A DNA stretch of 64,000 nt, taken from the NCBI GenBank assembly GCA_022376515.1, contig WTXI01000079.1, positions 1 through 64,000 of the forward strand, written 5' to 3'. The stretch comes from Lactifluus volemus. Lineage: Eukaryota > Basidiomycota > Agaricomycetes > Russulales > Russulaceae. Shown here piece by piece: positions 44,756 through 52,794 of this stretch; within the stretch, counting starts at the first letter, position 1; each line of letters starts with the position of its first letter. A model generated the notes under the pieces. That model was not told the origin of the DNA. It saw only the letters and a program-made list of their open reading frames with translations, and did no database searches. A program made the position numbers and the translations under genes.

Positions 44756-46733
44756 TTACTGCTCACTGGAACCACTGAGACTATCCGAGTCTGCTTCTCC
44801 CCCTAAATAGTATGGAGTATTTTCACATCGTCTATGTGCCTGCTGCTCTATATCTGGACTTGGAGAAACTGGGCTGTGGTCCCCCTTACTAAGAGGAAGA
44901 ATTTTCACATCATGATCTAGGTCCTTGGGTACAGTTGTGCCGGGAGGAGAAAATTCCAACTGCGCCAGTGTGTGGTCTGTCGGCGGCATGAATACTGACG
45001 CGTGGGAATAAATCGCCACAGTCCCCGGTCGTTCGACTGTGCGTCATGAATTTGGCCACGGATGTTAGCTGCTCTATCATGATTCTGCGGATTGGGTCGG
45101 GAGAGTGTTGCGGTCCTAAACATACAAAAGGGAATTCCACTTGATGAGCAGCTCGATCAATGACATCATGATCATAGAACATACACATATTCAGTTGGGA
45201 ACGCATGCTCGAATAGTGAGCGATACATGCGACCTGCAGCGATGGCCCTGAGACGAGTCAAAAAATCTGAGAGAAGGTCCAGCAACGAAAACGAACATAA
45301 TTGAAACTATGAGCAGTTGCCGAGAATCCGTTGTCAGATGCACTTTCTAGTTAATTGAGATCACTTGCCTGTTATTGCTGAGAACGCCTAGGTTGACACT
45401 TTATATTAGGTACCGCTCAATAATAGATAGAAGGATGAAACGTACATCATTCATAGCGTCTATGATGGCCAATAGATCGATCAGTCGCCTTGTATGTATT
45501 CATATGTACGCACCATTCAAATTGAGGGCTATAAAGACCTGAAAAAAAGGTGACGTGAGGATAGTTGTTAAAGCGACAGAAATTGACAGACCAAAAGTGG
45601 AACATCCGCAATCGCTGCTAGGAACAACCATATGATGCACTCGAATGGCGTCAACACACAGTAGAACAGGAAAGATGGGGAACCACCTGTTGGTAGAGAA
45701 GGTGCCATAAACCGGTTGAACTACGGTGCGAATATCGCCGTAGTCCAATTAGCATGCTCATGAGGAGCACTACATCGACCACCAGCATGAAGATGACATT
45801 GGCTAAGACCTTGTGCAAACCCAACAAAACGCATGTTTCTAGAATTGGATCGTACTTTGGTCTCAGCTGTTATTTTATGGGCACTTGTCAAGAAAATCCA
45901 AAGGAACGGACTTGCGCCTAATGTACGCACCGCGATTGAACCTTCGCAGGTGCAAGAACAGGGATGAGCGCACAACGGGGGAATACCTAATGCAAACTTA
46001 CCGTATATGTTAAGCCCAAGATCACCTAACCATGTACCCATAACAAGCGACGATACGAAAATATTTCGATCCCATATCGCAACTCTGAAATAAAATGGTG
46101 AGGAAAACCAAATGTCAAGTGCCCAGTAATCACTTACACACGGAGAGCGATAAGAAAGAGGCGACTTCCCAACTAGCATATCTCAATACCTGCAGGGGTC
46201 AAGATCACATTCAACAGGAACGGGTGATCGGGTGCGGGGCTCTCACAGTGGAGGCGATGGAAACAAACTACAATCAAATGGAGAGATTAGTAATCTCCGC
46301 GAAACCTCGGAACGCACATGTCTCACCTGACAGGGAAGTTTGATGCTGCTGTCTATATCAATGAAGTATATGATGAATGCAAGAAAAGCAGGATAGCGTG
46401 TTGCTAGATAGAGCTGCTTTGATTTAAGCAGTGGTGACGACCCATGGCGTGATGACTTACCCATATCGTCCGTCTGTACGGTCGTTTCCCTCTTAGAACG
46501 TCCAGTTCAAAGCCCACAGTACACAACGTCTCCCAACTGATGCTCTTGTGAGTCGACATAGCCTTGAGCTTTCCGGAGCACGAGAGTGAACGCACATGTA
46601 GATACCGGCAACGACATGGTTGAGTTTGAGGGCGGCGACTATATCATCGTCAGGACGGCAACGAGGTGATGAATCGGTCGAAGAACTTACAGAATTCTTT
46701 CTCGAGGACAGCGGGGTCATGCCAGTTGACCAT
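44756..46733 (-). CDS. Copy K: seven-helix membrane protein family member, tail frame shifted
   Basis: The start is at 46733 (MVNWHDPAVLEKEFC). The small exons are 21 nt at 46247-46267 (FVSIAST), 11 nt GTTCAATCGCG, 14 nt ACGCTATGAATGAT, 19 nt GCGTTCTCAGCAATAACAG and 10 nt TTTCAATTAT. The body is open: LRPKYDPILETC, VVDVVLLMSMLIGLRR and CIIWLFLAAIADVP. In the last exon five extra bases near 45032-45036, compared with copy J, shift the frame. The literal frame ends at about 44917. The ancestral frame runs on through SPDIEQQAHRR and SDSLSGSSEQ to TAA at 44756-44758. The 19-nt exon has a GC donor, while intron 6 has GT. The last unit of the H-K series. Confidence 0.7.
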
Positions 46734-46789
46734 TTTGATGATGCACGGAGAGAGAAATGGCAAACACATCTTAGGAAGGAAATACGCAG

Positions 46790-46845
46790 TATATAATAGC
46801 TCGAGGGGTTTCAAATATAACGCTGTGACGTGTTTGACGTTGAAC
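46790..46845 (-). promoter_or_regulatory. Promoter of copy K: shared upstream box plus TATA
   Basis: On the minus strand, GTTCAACGTCAAACACGTCA followed by CAGCG lies at 46821-46845, and a TATATAAT element on the plus strand at 46790-46797, about 60 bases before the ATG. Confidence 0.5.
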
Positions 46846-47476
46846 AGCTCAACCATCTCGTTATGGAACTGTTAACGCCTTGACCCGGAGTTATAGTAAG
46901 ATTATCTGTCATTGGCACGTGGAGGTAATGGCACCGATTGAAGGGTTCCCTCAAGCCAAACTCTCAAAATTACTTTTATTCATACTCTGCAAGGGCAGTA
47001 TGGTGAGCCGAGCATCTACCCGAGACACTGATAGGTACCTTACGATTCAAATTTGCACCACGAAGATAAGGTGTCACGGCAATAGTGTTGTCGGTGATTA
47101 CGAGTTCCGACGGTAGATTGAAGTAGAGGCTAATTGTTATACCACCGTGATTCGTAGATCGCACGTGATGACGTCAGCAACGTGACTCCAAACGGACAGT
47201 AACCGACTGAAGAAATGGGCATCGTCATCGACTCGTTACGATGCGCATTCTACCAGAGCTATGGATGGCGGGGGAGATGGTGGCGCGAGGTGGACGTCAG
47301 CGTCTAATCGTCAACATAGCGTACAACTGCGGCGGTGCATCACGTCGTCAAGGATTCAAATCCAAACTTGACATAGATAAAGCGACTGGGACTCACTACT
47401 ATTATATCTAGCGTATGTTAGCTAGTACAAGAAGAAAAGGGCTGTTCTTGTGGCTCTCACAATTGGCTAGTACGAA
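46846..47476. other. Intergenic stretch at the right edge of the membrane-protein cluster
   Basis: No gene is supported. The first part resembles the upstream regions of copies I and J in places. No family copy was found to the right of it. Confidence 0.4.
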
Positions 47477-48222
47477 CTAGTCTCCAAAACCCCATCGTGC
47501 TTTCCAAGGCCGTGCGCAGGCAGCACTTGCTCTCTCTGCCTTGGAGATCTCCAAAACTACACGAGAGGCAATGTATGCGATGAAAAGCGCCGCATAAAAG
47601 CACCGCACTGCAAAATACATAGGTGGGTCTCGCCCAGGGTGAATACAGGAGGTGAGGACTCACACTAGGAGCCAACCCAACACTTGGACCGCTATAAACG
47701 AGTTCTGTTTGATAGTCGAACGTTCACTCATGACCCGGACCATCGCTGTCATCCCGAGCCCGCCGAGTGATAATCGTGTCACAATACCGAGAAATAGCGT
47801 TCCCAAGTGTAGACGTCGCGCACGCGAACCTTCAATGAGCGGAGCGTCGTCTCCTCACCCGCTTGAGAATCGCTAACCCACCAAAGCGCGATAAGGCTAA
47901 GCACGCTCAGCGCGGCAGCGGTAATCACGAATGACAGGGTTAGTACGCGGCCCACCGGGGTATTGTTACTATGATGCGAGGTGGGGTGGAGCGTGATGTA
48001 CACCGGGATGCTGTGGGCATCCTCGGGCAGGTTTGAGCTTGCTGGATCATTTATGTGGGTATTGTTTATGATGAGAGGGAGCACGGCGCCCTGTGGAAGG
48101 AGCGCGGGGTGTGGGCTATATGCATCGAGGGTGCAGATGAGCAGCGGGAGACAAATCGCGAGGCGGACGGGGATGACCAGGGTACAGCAGGCTGTGCGAA
48201 GGCGAAAGATTCCAGGAGGCAT
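47477..48222 (-). CDS. Putative secretory-pathway or membrane protein, model incomplete
   Basis: The first exon starts MPPGIFRLRTACCTLVIPV with a hydrophobic signal-like stretch. It continues with a luminal-looking part containing possible N-glycosylation sites (NNTHIND) and a helix VLTLSFVITAAALSVLSLIA. A second piece in another frame, 47660-47830, reads LGTLFLGIVTRLSLGGLG and FIAVQVLGWLLV. A third piece after a GTGAGT...TTTGCAG intron reads FYAALFIAYIASRVVLEI and ends at TAG 47477-47479. The join between the first two pieces would need either a very short intron (GTGAGGAG to GAAG) or a frame change. I do not recognise the family, and the exact exon ends are uncertain. Confidence 0.4.
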
Positions 48223-48635
48223 AGTAGTGTGGAATTGAGTCTGCGTCGAGAAAACTGATGAACTTGAGTGGCGTTGTTATTGGACACGATGCGAGAAGAA
48301 GAAAGGTCGGTTGGACAGGCATTCATATCGCCTCTGAGAAGAAGAGAGAGAACGATAGGCTCTCCTGGAATGGAAAACCAAAATACGAACTTGGACATGT
48401 CCAAGCTATTCCAGGGACCGCAGCCACTCAACCACCGTATCCCGGTCCGGTCGTAACCTTTGCTCTCATTCAAAAATAAAAGACCCATAATTGCTCACTA
48501 CCAACGTCGCCTTTACTTCTCCAGGCCATGGTTTTTCAGCTCCCACAATAAATCCCACTTCCTTAAATCTGCTCTGCCCAACCAGTTCCCAGCACCTTCC
48601 CGGACTAGCTTGATCTCGTACCTTTTTTCTTCCTC
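48223..48635. other. Intergenic stretch, no gene seen
   Basis: Only short frames occur between the two minus-strand genes. It presumably holds the promoter of the left gene and the 3' UTR of the right gene. Confidence 0.4.
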
Positions 48636-48974
48636 CTACTTGCCTTCCACCTTAGGCCGTCCTTCGGCGTCTGCGACACTGGCAGTCGCTGAACGGATCT
48701 CCGCACTTTCTCGCTTCTTCTCGATGCGTGCGTGCTCCACCATAGCGTAGTAGTACCAGAGGGCCCCTATGGCTACCAGTCCGCCTGCAATGTAAAGGGT
48801 CTCCTTGTCTACGCCCAACCTAGTTTTGTGCCGTGGGTTCTCTGATGATGGGTCAGACATTGGGCGTGAACCAGCAGTAGTAACTGTGCGGGAATGAGTA
48901 TGAGCTCCCTGAACAGCTGGTACGGTCACGCGAGGAAGGCGAGAACTGGCCCTGAGTGCAATACGATAAGACAT
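48636..48974 (-). CDS. Small single-helix, probably mitochondrial membrane protein
   Basis: 112 residues in one exon, start MSYRIALRASSRLPRVTV at 48974, stop TAG at 48636-48638. The N-terminus is rich in Arg, Ser and Thr and lacks acidic residues for about 38 positions, as in a mitochondrial presequence. It is followed by one helix (LYIAGGLVAIGALWYYYAMV, about residues 62-81) and a charged C-terminus (EHARIEKKRESAEIR). The layout suggests an inner-membrane protein with one span, of the kind seen among small respiratory-chain or assembly proteins. No specific family was recognised. The frame is open upstream to 49157, but the start at 48974 gives the better presequence. It is divergent from the hydrolase gene. 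Confidence 0.6.
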   Translation of the reverse strand: MSYRIALRASSRLPRVTVPAVQGAHTHSRTVTTAGSRPMSDPSSENPRHKTRLGVDKETLYIAGGLVAIGALWYYYAMVEHARIEKKRESAEIRSATASVADAEGRPKVEGK

Positions 48975-49165
48975 AGTGTCGTGGTGGGATGTCAGTGGTA
49001 CTGTAGTAATCGATGACGTAGGGGCGAGTCTAAAAACCACCATTCCGCTTCCGTTTTTGTATGTTCCATACGTAACCCCGCTATTGCTACCGGGGATTCT
49101 CCTGGTACCCGAGGATTTTCCAGCTCGATGATGTTGTAACACGCGCAGCGAGCACAACCAACTTG

Positions 49166-50413
49166 ATGGCTCGCCCTCGACTCTTTCTAAGGCTTTCTCT
49201 ACTTTTTGAGCTCCTCACTCTCTCTTTTCGCTTACCCTACTGGTTCGTGCGTAATGTCCCTCGGTCGTTCCGAGGAAGACCTTCATGGTCCCTGAGCAAG
49301 GCCGTCCATGTCGAGTTTCAGCGGCGGAGGTGCATAATATCGACCAGGCAAAAATGTTTCACCTCCATGTACTCTAGTCAATTCCTCATCACCCTTTTTT
49401 TTTTCAGGTTTTATCACCTCGCGGTGGTCGCGAACCATACTATGGTCGATCAAGGATCCAACGTCAAGCATGTATGGCTGAATCCAACCCCCGACCTACT
49501 GAATGACAAACTTCGCACATGGGCGGCCGAAGCGAACGTCGACTCTATGCGCATTCCGGGATATTGGTTCGACGAAGAAGGTGTCGATACCCCCATTGGA
49601 GCCAAACCGCACCCGAATGAAAAGATCATCTACTCGCTGCACGGTGGCGCATACATCTTTTGCTCTGCAAGCCCCCATGCCACCCATGCCCCCACCGTTC
49701 GCGACTTGCTGAAATACTGCAAGGACGTGCGACGCATCTTCGCGGTAGAATATCGCCTCTCAAGTGCCGCGCCCGAGGATACTCCAGCAAACGCGTTTCC
49801 GGCGGCGCTACTAGATGCCCTCGCAGGATACACTTATCTCGTCCAATCGGTTGGGTTTGCGCCTCAAGATATCATCATCGAGGGTGATTCTGCCGGAGGT
49901 AACCTCGCCCTCGCCTTGACGCGCTATCTCGTCGAAAATGTTGGCCTTGCCGGCCTCCCAGCGCCCCCGGGCGGATTGCTTCTCCTTTCGCCCTGGGCCG
50001 ACGTCACTTACAATCCCCGGAAGCCAGGCTCGCGAGCAGCGGCGAATCGAACTGTGGATTACGTCGAAAACCCCGACCTCCGTAACTACGCCCGACGCGC
50101 GTTCCTCGGCCCACGCGACCCTCTGGATCCTTACATCTCACCTGGAAGCGACGATCCGCTTATGCCCCACGTCTCGTTCGACGGTTTCCCACGCACCTTG
50201 ATCACTGCGGGTGGTGCAGAGGTTCTCATTGACGAGATTGCTGTGTTGGTGGAACGCATGAAGAAGGGTATTGGCGAGAAGGTGACGTATTATGAAGCAC
50301 CAGACGAAGTTCACGACTACCTTTGTTCTCATGGACGGGGCCGGAGCGCACAGCTACGTTACAGGAAATCGCCAACTGGTTGGCAGCCTCGTGAGATTCG
50401 GTCCTACGTATAG
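49166..50413 (+). CDS. Alpha/beta-hydrolase fold-3 esterase/lipase, with a C-terminal frame break
   Basis: Serine hydrolase of the hormone-sensitive-lipase/acetyl-hydrolase type. The N-terminus is hydrophobic (LFLRLSLLFELLTLSFRL), suggesting a membrane anchor. An in-frame 78-base intron probably spans 49330-49407 (GTGCAT to a long T tract and CAG), joining EFQRR to FYHLAVV. Visible motifs are the oxyanion-hole HGGAY, the nucleophile elbow GDSAGG, a Trp-Ala-Asp strand LLSPWADVTY, AGGAEVLIDE (likely acid residue) and EVHDY (catalytic His). Just after HDYL the family pattern FSWTGPERTATLQEIANWLA is found in another frame, ending TGA at 50392-50394. One T seems to be missing from the TTT at 50322-50324. 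Read literally, the protein ends at 50413 with an unrelated tail. Start: the first ATG after the TTG at 49163. Confidence 0.8.
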   Translation: MARPRLFLRLSLLFELLTLSFRLPYWFVRNVPRSFRGRPSWSLSKAVHVEFQRRRCIISTRQKCFTSMYSSQFLITLFFFRFYHLAVVANHTMVDQGSNVKHVWLNPTPDLLNDKLRTWAAEANVDSMRIPGYWFDEEGVDTPIGAKPHPNEKIIYSLHGGAYIFCSASPHATHAPTVRDLLKYCKDVRRIFAVEYRLSSAAPEDTPANAFPAALLDALAGYTYLVQSVGFAPQDIIIEGDSAGGNLALALTRYLVENVGLAGLPAPPGGLLLLSPWADVTYNPRKPGSRAAANRTVDYVENPDLRNYARRAFLGPRDPLDPYISPGSDDPLMPHVSFDGFPRTLITAGGAEVLIDEIAVLVERMKKGIGEKVTYYEAPDEVHDYLCSHGRGRSAQLRYRKSPTGWQPREIRSYV

Positions 50414-51564
50414 TTCCACGTTAAACCTTTTTTGTTGCTGGTGTTTTTCCTGCAAACTGATTAGCCCAATGATCACGTGATATATCATCACGGACGTTTG
50501 AAATGCCCTTTCTTTCTTTCTGCACCGTGACGCGATTGTCCCAAAACCCCGCCCGGTGGGTTGACATGGAACTATAACCAAGTAACGATGTATCTCTGAT
50601 CACAGGGGCGCCCCGTGTAATTGAAAGTAACCCAAGTCTCAACTGCGCGCCAGGTACTAACCCGTCATCTCCGAGCCCTCCGTGCCAAGCTTCCCCAAAA
50701 GGCAAATGGATACTTGGCAACTGAACTCATTTGCCTGCTATCTTTTGTTTTTGATCGACTTGCAAATCTTTTGGCTCTCCATCAAAACGAAACATGTGCT
50801 ACGATACATACATGGTAGTGGCGCAGGGGGGGGTAAAGCCGCGCTTAGAGGAGGAAGGCCCATGATGATTATCAGTACCTGGAACTTTGAATCGGAGACG
50901 AACACCGTTGAACGCTGTAAAAACGGCCCTGGCTGGGACCAGGAAAGTCACAACTACTGTGATATTTCCTTTGGTGTGAATGTTTACCGGTCCAGCTAGT
51001 GATGGATGGTTGCCCGTCATCATGGGCTACTACGACGTCAGCTTTATCCCCGAGCTCTACTGTACAGTTACATACTTCGTGGTCGCCCATGTCTTGTTAC
51101 CGTGATCTTGGCGCTGGCGCTGATTAAAAAAAAAAAAACAATAACGTCGCTTTCCGACCAGGCTTCCATTCCCAAGGAACATGGAAACGAACCTTCTGGG
51201 AATAACTGGTTCATTTGGAGCGACCTGTTTGTCGTGATACCTCGTCAGTAGGGTTCATAGCCGTGTTTTTTTTAGGCTTCGGTCTTTAGCCTTTGAGAGT
51301 ATATGGCCTGCTCATCATGCATCATGATTGGCGCCGGTTCATGACCCTCGTTGGGCGAATTCCTAGTGAATATAGCTGGGGGGTATAAACTAAATATACA
51401 ATAGGGCTTAGTACGAAATAAAACCCAAAGTACAGTCCTAAACGAGTGAGCACAATCCCAAAAGAGTGAACATTAATCAGAACAAGGATAACACCGCGTC
51501 CCAGCCGCTATACAACAATGCTGATACAAGGCCTAACCGTTCGAATCGAGTCTCCATCAGCTGA
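50414..51564. other. Intergenic stretch, no gene seen
   Basis: Short overlapping frames only, with an A13-type tract near 51126-51139. It separates the 3' ends of the hydrolase and the next membrane protein. Confidence 0.4.
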
Positions 51565-52794
51565 TCAAACAGCATTTTCAACAGTGCCACAGCTTGAGGG
51601 TTGATATTGATATTCGCTGAGCTTCGATTTCATCCGAATCATGGGGACCTCGGGGACAAGGGGTTGGCCATAATCTGTGTACGAGGACATACTATATCCG
51701 ACACGCATTTGTGTTTGCGTATTCGTAGGTTGCGATGATGCTGCACAACGGATAAGCCCTCTGGAGCTGGAGGGCGAACTCGACAGCCCGAGAGCGACAC
51801 GGATAACAATAAGTGATGGCGCAATGCCCTGTTTTTTGCACGGTGAATTGAGATGAATTTCCTGGTCCTCGTATTTATGTGAAAGACTACGTACGTAGAT
51901 CTGAACGGCAATCACACAGGCGATGCCCTGCGCGGGGTGCTGGATGGCGAATAGGATGACGAGGATGAGTTGCACTGCCAGATAGAGCGCGCCACTCTCG
52001 ACGACGATGTCGATAGCAGCCCGACCTCTTCCTATGGGGAAGTTCACGCCCGGCATGTCGTGCGCCTTGCGAGGAGAGATGTACCAGATGCGCCCGGCGA
52101 TGAGGCTGGTCACGAACACATTTGTGCACAGGGGAAGAGTGAAGCCTGCCAGACCCAATGGTACAAGGGATTTAGGGGCCTGTGGCGAAGTTGGATCGAT
52201 TTCCTGCAGTAGGCGAATAACTCCACTAACAGATGCTGCGATGTATCGTGGGTTGGCATACACCAAAAGTACAAGCGCTGAGAGCACTTACCGAGCCCCC
52301 CCAAGGAGGTGAGACATGGCAAGATGATGATCCAGTAATTCTTGGACCACAGTAGCCAGCAGCGGTAAATCAGGATAAGTTCACCAGTGAAATCCGTGAC
52401 TGCGATGAGCATATCGGCACCCATGAGCACCCTTGTCTCGTCAGCATACCCGCCAACGCCTCTGGTGCTCTGGAACAATTTTCAAAATTTGGGTGGCTTT
52501 CGATGCCGCGCGGTACATACCAGGGCTGTGTAAAAATGGCCAAACTCGAGGCCAAAATGCGTAGAACAACACATGAACAAAAGGATACTGGCAATGAAAA
52601 TGATTCTGTTGGGGCTACTCCGGCCTTGCGAACGGTTGAAGTTCATCAAATAGATAGACACGATGAAGAGGATGGTGTAGAACCCTAAACAAGCATGAGC
52701 TACGACGTTGCTCATTGTGTATAGTGAACGTACCATAAAAGAACGCCTCGCATGCGAAGCCAACCAAGGCCGCCATATCATTGTTGATGGTCAT
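51565..52794 (-). CDS. Second, unrelated seven-helix membrane protein of a basidiomycete family
   Basis: The start is at 52794 (MTINNDMAALVGFACEAFFY), the stop TGA at 51565-51567. Exon 2 reads GFYTILFIVSIYLMNF and IIFIASILLFMCCSTHFGLE. Exon 3 reads GADMLIAVTDFTGELILIYR, followed by CWLLWSKNYWIIILP. A 56-base intron (GTAAGT...CATCGCAG) joins LTSLGGL to ASVSGVIRLL at 52235. The last exon adds LAGFTLPLCTNVFVTSLIAG, RIWYIS, ALYLAVQLILVILFAI and a Ser-rich cytoplasmic-type tail. The YR-C-W--W segment after the fourth helix is a trait I know from a large family of uncharacterised seven-helix proteins in polypores and mushrooms. It shares no motif with copies A-K. Function unknown; a sensor-like role is speculation. 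Confidence 0.75.

Noticed and set aside
52240..52312. Apparent frame shift in a run of seven G in the second seven-helix gene
   Set aside because: A normal 56-base intron (GTAAGT to CATCGCAG) restores the frame, so no error or pseudogene needs to be assumed.
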